Shown here: positions 36,593 to 49,742 of the stretch, one piece after another
Layout of the letters: every line of letters starts with the position of its first letter
How positions within the stretch are numbered: the stretch's first letter is position 1
Origin: Beaufortia kweichowensis
Lineage: Eukaryota > Chordata > Actinopteri > Cypriniformes > Gastromyzontidae
DNA: 64,000 nucleotides
Assembly: GCA_019155185.1 (NCBI GenBank)
Contig: CM032809.1
Span: forward strand, 9,507,200 to 9,571,199
Reading direction: 5' to 3'
Position numbers and translations under genes: made by a program
The notes under the pieces: generated by a model
Told to the model about the DNA's origin: nothing
The model's database searches: none
The model's input: the letters and a program-made list of their open reading frames with translations, nothing else

Positions 36593-39500
36593 ATGAGCGC
36601 TGAAATTAGCACCATCCCATCATTACACACGTTTTTGGATTCTCATTGGTCTAAACCGTCCAGCCTGGTATCTCACAGATCCGAATTAAACAACACCACC
36701 ACCGCATGGCTAACTGCCCCCACGGCTGTATATGACCATACCCTTACCTGCTGTTATAGAATGGACCCTGACCAGCCCAACCCGACTCCAGATGAATCCT
36801 CAGAACTGGGTTCAGAGTTTCAGACCCAACTCGACCTGTTCCTCAAACTGGGGTTTTCCCAAACTCAGGTGCGTGCTGCTTTCCTGAAGCTTGGTCTCAG
36901 TGCAGACACAAACAAAGTTTTAGGAGAACTGATACAGGCTGGTGGAGAACATGAAGAACCCACAGCCTCCCTGGAGCTGGTTCCACGTGGGAATGGTACC
37001 AGTAAGGTCAAAAGTGCTCAGACACACTGTCGTAGCTCTCCAGAAGAGTTTGCTGAAGATGAAGACGCTCTTAGACCCATTGTTATAGATGGAAGTAATG
37101 TTGCTATGAGGTGAGTTTACTGTACTTGCACATTACAGAAGTATTTTTGGTGTGTTTGATTGGACAAATTGTAATCATTTATTTGTTAAAGAATAAAAAC
37201 AACAGTGCTTTGCAGAATGTCATAATCCTGTCAGACAAGACCTCAGTAAAAGCAGTAGTAGAATACAGTATAACCGTAGGTGTAAATCAAGTCACAGGTC
37301 TGGTTTCTCGGTTTCAGATCCTGTTTTGGGATTATTTTAAGATGTATGACATTATGATACGTTATACACCCAATATTTATGCAGTAATAATGCTCATGTA
37401 CAGTCATGGATATTTCAACACTAAATAAAAACAAATAAAGATTAGTTGCTATTCAGTGGAGAGCATTAGACTTACATTATTTCTAAAGATTTTTTGTTTA
37501 CATTTCGTTGGAACGTCTTTCAGATCATCAGGAAGTTATTTAAAAATTTTGATGATAAGTAAGCGCATGTACTTTAATCCTTGCACAATACAAGAAACTG
37601 TACACCTTTTTTTATAAGTTAGAGGAAGTATGTGTTTTATTCTTGCTTTACCAGAAACGGTAACATAACAGTTTATATATTTGTTATGTGTGTATGTATA
37701 TTGCTATAGGGTGGTTTTTTCACATTGGATTATTTTGGTCTTATCGGCCCTATACATATTACACCATCTATTAAGTTTCCGTCCTCTTTAATTCCCCCAC
37801 TTTGCATTTTTACCTGCATGTGCAAGTGGAGTTCAGATTTGTCCCTGCAGGCTCCTGTAGCTGTCATCGCTCCTGTATGCAAATAATCTTGTATGCAAAT
37901 CAGCTCTTTACCTTCACCTCTCACACACCTCTTTATTATCCTGAATGTCTGTTCATTCAGTTCAGAACAAGCCTGACTGCATTGCATCACACTGTCTGTT
38001 GTACAGCTCTTCCCAGCTTTATTTTTGTTTTTAAGACATGTGCTTTATTATTAGTCCTCCCGGTTCTGTTTGTTTAGAGCAGGAGAGATGATTGTTGTTT
38101 GGATTTGGACTGTTCAATTCAATTTTATTTGTATAGCGCTTTTTCACAAAGGTCATTGTATCAAAGCAGCTTTACATGTATTGTAACTGTATTTGTGAGT
38201 TTGGGCATGTTTACTCATTCTTTATGATTAATATTTTTCACATTTGATACTAATGGTAAGGTCATCCAAACTGTGAAGCAACACAAATGTTGTGAGTTAT
38301 GAGAATTATGTAGTGTTCCAATAAACTGCATCAGGTGCATTCTGGGATACACCAAAAAAAGAAGATTAAAAAGTTCCCAAGCATGCTAGACATTTTAGGT
38401 TGCTTTTCCTTAACTTATGCTCTTAATTGTGTTAAAAATAAATCTAATAAAAAATAAATAAATCTGTTAATAAAACTAATTTCAAACATTTACAGATATC
38501 CATGTTGCTTATATTAAATTTTTGTAAATTGCTAGAAATATACATTTTAAATGTGCCAAACCTTTGACTGGTAGTGTATTTTGTACATTTTGTGCTGAAA
38601 TAAATTTAAGCTACTTCCTTTTCTGACTTTTAGCCATGGGAACAAGGAAGTTTTCTCCTGTTTGGGAATTCAGCTGGCGGTGAATTTCTTCCTGGAGCGA
38701 GGTCACGTTGACATCACAGTGTTTGTGCCTTCCTGGAGAAAAGAGCAGCCGCGGCCTGATGTTCCCATTACAGGTATGAGAAAGACACACAACAGGTGTC
38801 AGCAACAATTCCTGATGCTTTATAATTTCTCTACCGATTCTGTAAACTGATGACCTCTGCTTCTTTATATGCCAATAATTCATGTTATAGTGTTATGCAT
38901 GCATAGTGGCTGACCTGTTATGCTGTGAGATGTTCCTCTGCATGGTTGTAAGAGAAAGAAAATGCTTTATTTATTTACATTCACTGATTGTATGAAATAG
39001 ATGAAGTCTCAAAGAATTGAAGTGAAAATATTTATTTGTGTGGCTTTCTGAAAGAAGTATATCTTAGGAAAAGTTGGCAAGTACATGGGGTTTTTGATTT
39101 CTTAAATACTTCCTTGTAATATAATAAAAGACACAGCAGAACAATGAGAAAAGCTTTGCTTGTAGCGGCTGGTTTCACTGGTTGAGATGTATCAGCCTGT
39201 TTGATTTGTGTGTTTGAATTGTGATCTTATGATTGTAATAATAATACAATTACTAGATGTAGTTTTGATGTCTCAACAGTTGCGATTTCACTATGCAAAC
39301 ATGCATAACTGTTTGACGTCCTGCTTATCTTGAAATAAGCTGTAGAAAAATAAGTAAATATTGGCATGTGTTTAATGGCAAACAAAAGATCATTAATTGA
39401 AATCCTGTGAATGTTTTTCTTTAAACTGAAAGTGTTATTGAATGCCAGTGGGTGAGGACCTCATTTGCAATTGAGTGAGCATTAGATTTATTAAAAAAAT

Positions 39501-41655
39501 GTGTAACTAAATTGCAAGACATAGTATATTGATGTTTGCTTTAAAAAAGACACATATAAAGATAATGCAATTACATTTTTCTGGAAGAAATATGTGTAAA
39601 TTACAGAAAGTTGACTGTAGGAGCTGCTGGGTGTTTATAAAATATATTATGATGTTAATTTTTCATAATTATTTTTGGTCAGATCAGCACATTCTGCGGG
39701 AACTGGAGAGGAGAAAGCTTCTCGTTTTTACTCCGTCCAGAAGGGTGGCTGGAAAACGTGTGGTTTGCTACGACGACCGCTTCATAGTGAAGCTGGCGTA
39801 CGATTCAGACGGCATTATTGTGTCCAATGACACGTATCGAGATCTGCAGGGAGAACGTCCGGAGTGGAAACGTTTCATCGAGGAGAGACTTCTAATGTAC
39901 TCATTCGTCAATGACAAGTAAGTGCTGTTTCATAGTTGATAACTCTCTGATACATGACATTTTGATTAAAATCACCTTTCGTTTGCATAGATTTATGCCC
40001 CCTGATGACCCTTTGGGAAGACATGGTCCCACCCTGGACAATTTCTTGAGGAAGACTCCACGTTTACCTAAAAAACAGCCGTGTCCTTACGGTGAGAACA
40101 AGCAGATTTGCATATAGTAGCTTAAAAGTCTTGTAGTCACATGTTGGTGTAATTACACTTTGGTGTCAAGGTGTGGCATGTTTTTGTGTCTGTTCACAAA
40201 TATCTCCACCTCTATAATAATCCAAGAAATTAATGACATGCAAAGACGTTGTGCTCATAAATTTGTAAAATGTTTTAAATTGTTTCTTTTATATGAAATG
40301 AAAGAGATCTTCAAAATCTAGAAAAGTAATAAATCTGAGAAAGTAGTTTAACAGAAATGTGAATATACTAATACAAAATAATAATTTTGTGTACAGGATT
40401 ACACACGTTTTTGATACTGTGTGTTATCTAATTGTGTTATTATTTTATCTTGTACATCACATGTAAATATCATTTATTTTAAATAGCTTTATCAGAGCAG
40501 GACTAAGTATAAAACAAAAAGCTACTTTTTTAATCCCTCTTGTTTATCATGTTTAAAAAACATCTTTTAAAAAGGCTTATTTAACCCTATAAATTAAATT
40601 GTACACAGCAGATTTTCTGACTACATGACTAAAATGAAAAACAAGCTCAGCTTGGAGTGTATTAGATTTTGTGAGCACAAATTAAAATGTTTTTAATCTT
40701 TCCACAAATGTTTTTACATACAGGAAAGAAGTGCACTTATGGAATCAAATGTAAATTCAGTCACCCAGAGCGAAGCAAACAGTCCCAGCGCGCCCTGGCC
40801 GACGAGCTGCGAGATAAGGCCAAAATCTCAACAGCCCCTCACAAACCCCAGTCGATTTCTCCTGGACCTTGTCAAAGTCCATCTCTAGAAGAAGTTATGG
40901 AACACAAACTATCCCTGGACCACAGCGGATCCTTCAAGAAAAGTTATGCTAGTGAAAATGTCCTTGTCATCAAAGGAGTCCCTCAGCCGACTCAGAAGAA
41001 GTTTTCTTCAAAGCAGGAACGTCGCCATTCCCCAGCAGGTCTCAGTTCTTTTCCGTACGGATCTCAGGAGCGATTGGATTCTGGCTTGGGATCCTACGAA
41101 AGTCATTTTCACGAAGCACCCCAGCTCGACCGCTACTATGAACATGACCACAGGAAGTCCAAACCGCCCGTCGGTGGACGACACCATTGCGCTTCAGCTA
41201 ACAGACAGCCCTGTAGTTGTTGCTCTCGTGAATCTCCGAGCGTCAGTGGAGGCAATCTGCACCACAGCATGGGCTTACCCAGCTCACCAAACCCAGAGCA
41301 TATTAGTTATGGTCAACCCCGTTATCATTCATACGGCGGCGGTCCGGTTTACCCACCTGTTCACATGTCACAGTATTCCTTTCATCACAACAGAGGTCCT
41401 CCGCCCCAGCAGGGGTACTGGTCCGATCATTATGTTGGCTATCCTCCAGCATCCCAGCAGGACGAGAGAGGCCACTGGTCCCCTTCCAAACCCAGTGCTC
41501 AATGGTCCGAGAGGGAGCAGGTGAGAAAGAAGTTGCTGGCCATTTTCAATGCACGGTTAGTGGACAGAGCCATGGATATGTTCCCATACATCCTCGACCC
41601 GCAAAGACTGGCTGCGGAGATTTTGACCCTTCAGTCTCAAGATGGGGCTTTATAA
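36593..41655 (+). CDS. zc3h12a: Regnase-1 / MCPIP1, CCCH-type endoribonuclease ZC3H12A
   Basis: A cytoplasmic RNase that cleaves stem-loops in 3' UTRs of inflammatory mRNAs. Exons: 36593-37110, 38634-38773, 39683-39917, 39991-40091, 40724-41655; all phases agree. In order: an N-terminal UBA-like helical domain ('FLKLGFSQTQVRAAFLKLGL'), the PIN/NYN nuclease with catalytic acidic residues in 'VIDGSNVAMSHGNK' and 'VCYDDRFIVKLAYDSD', a CCCH zinc finger (C-PYGKK-C-TYGIK-C-KFS-H), a Pro/Ser/His-rich linker with an IKK/beta-TrCP type degron DSGLGS (41077-41094), and the conserved C-terminal helix ending 'LDPQRLAAEILTLQSQ'. The 322-residue last exon is long, as in the family. Human ZC3H12A aligns from the second Met (MDPDQPNP), so the first 56 residues may be fish-specific or untranslated; start choice moderately sure. 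Confidence 0.96.
38113..38180 (+). repeat. teleost 'ttttatttgtatagcgc' interspersed repeat
   Basis: 'caattttatttgtatagcgc' followed by 'aaagcagctttaca' in zc3h12a intron 1. Very widespread in teleosts. Confidence 0.6.
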
Positions 41656-42660
41656 GTCTCTATTTTAATAGCTTTTAGAGCTTTTAGTTTCTATTTTTGT
41701 CATGTTCTGATGGGTAGCCCCGCCCACAATGAAATCTCATTGGTCCAAAATCTATTTAAAACATTGACTTTTTTGTCATTTTGTGCAGCATTTCAGTTTC
41801 AGTCAAGTGAGAAAGTAACTTTATTTTTTGTCATTTTAAAACAGAAAAGTAACTAGAAATTTGTGTAATGCCTAAACAAAATACAGTGTGATGTTTATAA
41901 TAACGATAATGTTAATGGTTTTAAAAATTGTATATTTTTAAAAATAAATCGTAAAGAATAAACTGTTGACACAAGCTGTGTCTTTAGTACAAGTGTTTTA
42001 ACATTTGTGATGAATAGACCATACTCAGGACATTCAAAAGGTTTTTGTGTGGTATTTTTGTAATGTTTTACTACATGTATTAGGTAAATTATGGTGAAGT
42101 CATCATTGGTTGTATTTACCAACAGGGTTTTTCCCTTTTAATATAGTTCTCAGACGTTTATTATTTAGTTTTGTCAGTTTGGGCAAAAGGTGGTATCTGG
42201 TGATATCATGACAACATATTTTGTGTTATAAACTGTGGTTCTGTGATTTTGGATCTGCAGTACCGTGTAAGTTACATGTGTTGGCACTGTGTGCTTTAAC
42301 TCAACTACCAGGACGGTAGATGTGTACACACCCTTTGGTGTATTTTTCCAATTTTTGTTGCTTTGAATTTATAAAATATCCTACAGAATGCAGTTGTCAG
42401 TGTAGTTTGACATTCAGTAAGTGCTCAAATGTAAATACCAAAAGCTAAAAAGCTTCTGATAAACGGATCAGAAGTTGGACTGTCATTACAGTATAGATAG
42501 GGGACACTTTTGTGCCCTTATTAGTTTGCATTAATTGTTGAAGTAAATGGGAGTCTTTATTATATTGAGTAGGCAACATTTTGCCATTGTTTTATTAAAC
42601 AGCTTTTGCATGTGTAAAAACTCTTTTTACTGGTGTGTCTGATAAAATAAAAAATAAATG
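41656..42660 (+). other. zc3h12a: zc3h12a 3' UTR
   Basis: AT-rich, non-coding, after the TAA at 41653-41655. Poly(A) signals of AATAAA type occur at about 41943 and in the cluster 'aaaataaaaaataaatgg' near 42644-42660; the last probably ends the long transcript. Confidence 0.5.
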
Positions 42661-45600
42661 GCATAATATTTATGTACAGAATTGGTCTCGAGCATTGTTT
42701 TCTGGTATAATGTTTAAGTAAAATGTTGTCTGTTCAATGACAGTCTTTGTTTCTCTTTGTTAATGTGTGATTGTACCCTTTAAAACAAGTTTGAACAGAC
42801 CTAACCTTTAGAAAGCATTGACTGGAGGGCATGTGTGTCAACTATGAAGGATGCATTCCACATAAATCATAGTGGAATCCACCTTACGTACATGCTGTAC
42901 ATACAGTTATGATGGATTGGTACCTTGATAGTACTTAAACTGAGACATTTTTCGTTTTTTAATCTTAATGTTTATGTCTGTGTGTCTAGATAACACTATC
43001 GAGGTTTCTGATATTCTATGCACCTCACTTTTTGACTGCATCACAGTGTGACACATTCAGTCATTTAAATTGCTTCAGAGAGTTAATGTTTTTTCCAACA
43101 CCAGTGTCAAGTACAATTTCTTAAATTGCTTGTATGTGCTGTGAAAATAACATGCATGATGTTCTTCTCAATATCATTGGTTGTTTATTAGCATGCTGCC
43201 ATGTTCCTTTAAGAGAAAAAGGTAAGCTTTTATCATTTTTCATTCTGTTTCATTTCTGTTTTGTCACATCAATAACAAATCTAACACAAACCAGGTCCAT
43301 ACTGATGTCATGCTTCAGAACCTGAAACCATTGTGGTGGGAAGACAAAAGTACAAACATTTTGCTTTCCTTCATTATTTGCTAAACAGTACTGAAGGAAT
43401 TTCTGCCTTTGCTAGACTCTTATTGGCTATTGGTAACGAAATTTTCGTTTTTTAATTAAAGAAATTATATAATAATTCATAAAATATTTAATGATATTTT
43501 TTCTACCAAACTGATTTTCAGACATTAAACACCTTCACATTACAAGATTTTTAAGATCACAAGAAACATTTTTGTCTAAACGTTTTACTGATATTGTAGT
43601 TCTTTAGAAGCGGAATGATTGCTAAGCAACACGGAGCGGCGCAGTAATACTGATACTGTAATGCGGTCGCGTGTGTATGTTCGTGGAACTACTTCCAAGT
43701 TGGCTTCGAACGCGCCTCAATCAATAATAATCAAGAACTAGAGCCATTCGTTTAATAAAATTACAGTCAAGTCGGTTAAAACTGATTTTTTTTAGAAATA
43801 TAGGTGAAATGTTAAAGTTAAGTTGACAGTGTTGGCCAACATTCACGTGTATCTCGTGAGTAGTCATTCTCTCATGAGCAATATCTAAATGTAGCTTTTT
43901 ACATCCTGTTTTTTTTAACCCGCAGACTGACATAACTGACATGATGTAAGTTTTTATTTGTGTCATTGTCATTTCAGATGGAACAAAGCAGTTTTGTCAG
44001 GCAGTTAATTCAACATAAAGCACCCAGACAACATAAACACGGTGAGATGTCATTACAGATATCATTTATCAGATTAGCGGAAATGTTTTTATTGTGGTTG
44101 AAGAGGAACAAAAGCAGCATGTCTTTTCCAAATTCATGACGACAGATTTTTATTTGAGCTTATCTTTAAATAGTTGTCATGTGACAGAGCATGTTCTGCT
44201 TACAAAAGTTCACAGAAAGATGACAGTCAGCATCATCTGTCTTTAGGTTTCAGTGGTTCATACCAATGCAATGCGTCACTGAGGTTATGTGGACTTCCCA
44301 AAAACAGTGAAACCTTTTTAGGTCTTGTATTAGAAACTGACAAACATCACTGTCAAACACAATCAAATATCACAGCAGGAAACATATTCTCCACACATGC
44401 TCATTTCCTGTAGTTAACCACTTTAAAAAAGTCCCAAACTATCTGTCATTCTGAGTTGTTGTTACCTTATAATACCTACAGCATCTGTGTGTGTTGCTCT
44501 TTATAATTACTAAAGATGTTACACAGATAGATGTGTATTTATGTATTTAGGCAAAATATAATTGCCCTTTCATCATTTATTATTTTATTATGATCAAGTT
44601 TAGACACTTTTAATCTGAAGGTGTATATTTACATAGTTGTAATGACTTTTGTAAACAAATATTACTATATCAACATATGTTCCTTTATTAGAAAACTAAG
44701 ATTTTATTTTTTGAAATGAATTATTTGGATCAAATAATGAATGAAAAGCAGCCAATAAGAGTTCAGCATAGATAGAAACTTCTTCAGTTCTGTTTAAAAA
44801 TCTTCTGAGGTTGAGACCTCAAGAAGCTGGATGATAAAATGTCAAGATTATGATTTTACAAACTCTAGATGAAGGGTTTGAAGATGATCAAATATAACAT
44901 AGTGTTCATTTATTTTAGATGCTTTTAGTCACAACATACTTCCCACAGTTACAATTGGTTTTGAATTTACTACTATTCTAAAATGTGGAAAAATATCTAA
45001 ACAACAGTGAGTGTTTCCAGACTTTTGGCTGGTACTGTACATAATACAAATAAATCAAAGTTGTTTTAAGTAAAACTAAAAAATGGACAATGGTTTGGTT
45101 TGAAAAACTTCTACTTAGTTTTAGTTTCGCTTTTAGCCTATATTTCCTAATACTTTAAATTATATCTAAAAATCCCCTATAGAGAGTTTTTGTCACAACT
45201 TGTTTTTGTTTAATCCCATAGTTAATGTCATTTTTAATGTTATTGCTAATTGGATAGGACAACTGTAGTGTTAGCAACAGAAATCAAATGAGAAACTAAA
45301 CTTCACATGAACCCAAACTTTACATACATAGTATCAAATAAATCTCAAATCCTTAATACCCAGAATTAATAACCTAACGTTGATAAAGTCCATACAGTGT
45401 TAAACAGAAAAGATGTGATTACATACTGTATATAAGGGTTTTTAGATACCAATGACCTTGTCCGACACGCTTTCATTTTCATAACTGCTGCATCATTTTC
45501 CTCCTTTCTGTGCTGTAAACCTTTCTTTGTATTAACTGGTTGAATAATGTTTAACAATAATGTTGTATGCAAACAAATTCATTACATTGTTTAATCTACC

Positions 45601-46790
45601 AGTATAATGACTTGTGGGTATACAATGTTAAAATCAGTCTTCAAGACCAAGAGCTGTTATCACATCAAATGCCACCCACGTTTCTGCTCTCATAAGACAC
45701 AGCTATTATTTGTTGCACATTTGGTTTCTTGTTCTCACTAAGAGAGTGTATCAAAGTTTCCTATTTAGATTATTTTTATCTTCTAGGATCAAGTTTCTAG
45801 GATCTAATTGTAATTCTAAGGATCTAATTTACAGTAATCAGAAATGCTGTAGAGGAAAGATTTTTTTGTGCTTTCATGTTGAATTTAGCAGCTGGGAAAA
45901 GGCAAAACATGAAACATTAGTTGGTAAGAAGCTATGTTTAGCTACCTAATATTAGTGATTATTAGAGTATCAAAACAGTTAGAATTTTCAGTTTTCTGCT
46001 TGTCTGTCAGTCCTTCTGCTGTTTCCCTTTATGATATTTTTCTTTTTTTTATTACTTCTGTCTGTTTCTTCCTCTTGTTGGTCAACCCTTACTTTGTTAG
46101 CTGTTCTCTTCTCTTCTCTTATCTGTCCTACTGTATCTTTCTTTATTTCCTTATAGCTTTGTATGTTATTTATATCATTATTTGTATCTTCTGCTTGTCT
46201 TCTGCCAGAAGGCATCTCACCTGTGAATTTTCTTTCTTTCATTTTCCTTCTTTCATTTTCCTTAATTGTTTTGTGTGTCTTTCACACCAATATTTTTCTT
46301 TTTTTCTCCCTTATTATTAAATGGAACTTGATTAAAGTAATTTAATTTTGCTTCAGAAAGATGCTTCAAAAGGTTCTTCACAGCAATGCAATAAAAGGAT
46401 CATTCTCTGGTTCTTTGGGGTTCTTTTCTGCCCTATGTTCTGAAAAGCACCATTACTTTTTACCTTTTTATAGTCTTAAGCACCTTTTTCACTACAGCCT
46501 TTTGTGAAACAGAACATTTATTCAGATTTTTAAGCTTTTTTTAACCCATTTAGGCAAAACTGTTTCTTCAATGGCATCATGAAGCACATTTATTTTTGAG
46601 AGTCTACCAGTGGTTTTGACTTTCCAATGGCCGATACAACAGTGACACCTGTTGGGTGTAACAGGTACTGTATAATCCTTAGGGAAATTTCTATATATGT
46701 TATTTCTACAAATGAACCATGAACTCATGGTTACTAAAGTTAATATGGTAATCACAAATTACTCATGGTTTTCCTAAATAACTATTTTAC
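42661..46790. other. intergenic DNA between zc3h12a and the TRIM array
   Basis: About 4 kb of AT-rich sequence without a recognised gene. Its one notable spot is a small GC-richer patch and possible exon at 43616-44041 (see next entry). Confidence 0.5.
43979..44041 (+). CDS. possible orphan first coding exon
   Basis: An acceptor (cattttcag... context 'atttcag') ends at 43978, directly followed by ATG and 'MEQSSFVRQLIQHKAPRQHK', then a donor (CACG|GTGAGA) near 44041. A GC-richer 5' patch at 43600-43720 precedes it. No downstream exon was recognised and I know no family for this peptide, so it may be a chance frame or a gene relic. Confidence 0.25.
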
Positions 46791-46843
46791 CCATGATATT
46801 TGCAGTAGTAAAACTGATCATACAAATGGTAATCCATACCAAA

Positions 46844-48010
46844 AAAGAAAAGATCTGGAGGAGGAGATGACTGAACTAAAGAGGAGAAACATTAAGCTGA
46901 TAAATAATGCAGTATCTTGGGTGAACACAATCACAGTTCTTAGGTATAAATATGTTTTATGGCAGATACTTTCCCCCCATTATATTTACCCAGGTTGTGT
47001 TTAATGTAAATGAAACATACATGATTTGTTTTCTACAGGAGATATATATGAGATTACTGGTGTCTCAGGAAAAACATCTAAAAAGGTGGAATTATCAGCA
47101 AAAGTCTCCATCTGCTCTCCATTAAATCTCACTGCTGTTTGAGAGAATCCAATCTTGTGTGGTTTTTGTTGTTCCTGTGGGCATTTCCCTGTTGATGTTC
47201 TTCTACTTTAATTCTTCTACTGATGTTCAAACTCTTAACATCATTTTAACACTGAGAAAATCATGGAAGTTGGTAGGTGAAGATACACTATCAAATACGC
47301 TGTATGTTAATTACTGTTGTAATGAATGTCATTGGTGTTCATGTATGGTCACAAATAAACAGTTGGTGTTGGGCTACCCTGTCAATAGCTTGAACATAAT
47401 GATCTATGAGATGTCCTCACAAACATAATGATGCATAATGATGTGTGTGTGTCTACATGTGGGAGACCCCTATAGAAAGCAGTATAGGATGACTTCAGAT
47501 TTGATTTTAAATCACTTTTATATGTAAGTTTACGGGTTGTTTATAATTGCATCTATAAAGTCATGTCATGATGATGATGTTTTCTTGTCATTTGTCTGTA
47601 CAGAGTGGAAGTGTATGAAGCAGAATGCAGGTACAGTGTGTCATCTGCTCTCTTCACTCATACACTACAATACTTTACTTTTACATATACACAGGTTATT
47701 TATGTCTTACAGTTTAAGTGTTTCTATTGTAAAGTTGTGATTTATATTCTCTGATCTCTCTCAGTGGATGTGACTCTGGATCCTGATACAGCTCATCCAA
47801 ATTTCATCGTGTCTGATGATGAGAAACAAGTCAGACCGAGGCTTGATCTCCCAGACAACCCAAAAAGGTTTGACATATATCCCACTGTTCTAGAAAAAAA
47901 AGAGAAAGAAGGGTTTTATCTCATCAGGGAGATTTTATTATGAGGTTCAAGTGAAAGGAAAGACTGACTGGAAATTAGAAGTGGCCAGAGAATCTGTTAA
48001 CAGTTTCATT
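46844..48010 (+). pseudogene. TRIM-A: relic of a TRIM gene, 3' half only
   Basis: Homologous to TRIM-B and TRIM-C, but RING and B-box exons were not found. Remaining pieces: a coiled-coil scrap at 46844-46915 (KDLEEEMTELKRRN); a membrane-exon scrap at about 47072-47275 whose frame is broken; an intact 9-residue exon at 47604-47630 (EWKCMKQNA between GT/AG borders); and a PRY/SPRY start from 47765 (VDVTLDPDTAHPN) that loses frame by about 47900 and stops before 48035. Order and spacing match the other copies, so this is a decayed tandem duplicate. Confidence 0.75.
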
Positions 48011-48657
48011 CTGTGTCAAAGCTTTTGTCAGTGAAAATAAAAAAGTGCAAAGGTTTTCATCATAGTGATAACTCAGATGTTATTATTTGGTCATAAAGAG
48101 CTGTTATCAAAATGTAAATGTATAACAGTCCATATTCCTCATAAATGAACACATAAGATTTTTTAAATAAAATAACTATTTTATATTCTTTGAAGAGTCA
48201 TCTCTTCTTCATTTGTTGAGTATTATTGCTGCTGGTTTGTGTTTTTTGATTCACAGAAATCCTACAAAGTATGTTGTGCTAACGTATGTTCTTTTTGTCT
48301 CATTTTTTAAAATAGATAAATCGTCTATAGACTGATATTCTGATGTCTGGATTCTTTCAACTGTGCTTTAATAAAATATAAAGATAGGTTCAATATATTG
48401 GTAAATCATACATTCTTAGAGAATAATATGCATTTCAAATTTTGATTAAAAATGTCCATAACGCTGGAATTGCTCATTTATAAAGTGTTGCAACATTTAT
48501 TCGCATCTGCTTAGGACACAGTGTAATAGAGAGCTATGGTTTTAAGATATGCATAAACTGAGAATCCGCATTTTGAGACTTGCATTAAACGAGAGTTTTA
48601 CTGCATGATAAAACGAACACACCTAAAGGGGAGGAGTTATGGCATCAGGAGCTTTCA

Positions 48658-48671
48658 GAGAAAGTGAAACT
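48658..48671 (+). promoter_or_regulatory. interferon-stimulated response element (ISRE)
   Basis: GAGAAAGTGAAACT is a perfect match to the ISRE consensus GNGAAANNGAAACT bound by ISGF3/IRFs. It lies about 46 bases before the donor that ends the inferred first exon of TRIM-B. A TATA-like 'tctttaaatag' follows at 48677. Confidence 0.75.
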
Positions 48672-48689
48672 ACTATCTCTTTAAATAGC

Positions 48690-48717
48690 ACAATATACAG
48701 CTGATACTCACTCACAG
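48690..48717 (+). other. non-coding first exon of TRIM-B (3' end)
   Basis: 'gctgatactcactcacag' followed by gtaagt. The nearly identical 'gttgatactcactcacag' with gtaagt occurs before TRIM-C at 56282-56299, so this exon end and donor are conserved between copies. Confidence 0.6.
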
Positions 48718-48939
48718 GTAAGTAACGGAAATATTACACAGATTGACTTAAGACGATCTAAACATCTGAAAGTCTGAACCCAGTGATCCAAAATGAGCTG
48801 ATGTGTAACACGTACAATTTTAAACCATAATTACCTGTAATTTTAACATGACTTTTGATGTGAGATCTTATCAAAACAAGTGAGATTAAAAAGCTCATCT
48901 TAATTGTTCATTTATACTGTAAAATAAATCGTTGGAGGG

Positions 48940-49300
48940 AAGATCAATGGTAGTGTTAGCGTTCCAGGTAAACGAAACTCAAACTCAGAAGTATAATCCA
49001 AACTAAACTTTACTGGAGTGACGCAAAACATACTAGGAATAACAGGTAACGTTAAATACAGGCTCTCAGGTACAACCATCCATAGCCTACCAGGTAAGTA
49101 TCACGCGAAATAACAACAACAATACCGGACAACGACAGAGAACAAACACAGGGATTAAATAGAGTCCATAAACGATGATCAGGTGCAGGTGAAATCAAGA
49201 TGGCGGCTGGTGATGGGGAACAGGTGCGGTGAGGTGCAAGGCATGATGGGAAGTGAAGTTCAGACGGGAGGTACAGGTAGAATCTTTACCACTGTCACCA
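48940..49300. repeat. probable unclassified interspersed repeat
   Basis: A CpG-containing block ('gggattaaatagagtccat', 'caggtgcaggtgaaat', 'gcatgatgggaagtgaagtt') in the TRIM-B first intron differs in composition from its flanks and resembles a fish repeat I remember without a sure name. TRIM-C has nothing like it. Confidence 0.35.
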
Positions 49301-49742
49301 AAAAGAAAAAAAACTAGGAGACAGAGTGTAATAGAAGCTCCTTGTTGTAGCCAAACATTTGACTACCAAATCTTTGGGCACACCTACATGTTCTTAGTCA
49401 GTATTTTACATTTTAGAAAAATAATATAGTAATCAAAACTGAAACATGCTGTGACATAGATTAAATATAGTAATTGTGTAAAAAATGTAAGTGTCCACCC
49501 TTAGTCTAGATTACATCTCTATACATTTGTTCATATTCTCAACAAACTTCATGTGTTCCTTATGAGGTCAAATAAAATTTGAATTAAAAATTTTGGAAAT
49601 TAATTTGTTGGCAAAATTTATATTTTGTCTTAAACTCATTTCAAACTCAATCATTACACTAAGTCTTTAATTGGGTTTTTAGCTTGATGATGCTTGGTGG
49701 CTTGGCTTGGTGATATTAATTCCATAATTTCTCATTGCAGTG

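Noticed and set aside
40946..41524. 192-residue second frame in the last zc3h12a exon
   Set aside because: Overlaps the Regnase-1 frame in another phase; no family resemblance.
45934..46320. 128-residue frame rich in Phe, Ser and Cys
   Set aside because: Pyrimidine-rich low-complexity DNA; no homology recognised and no exon borders.
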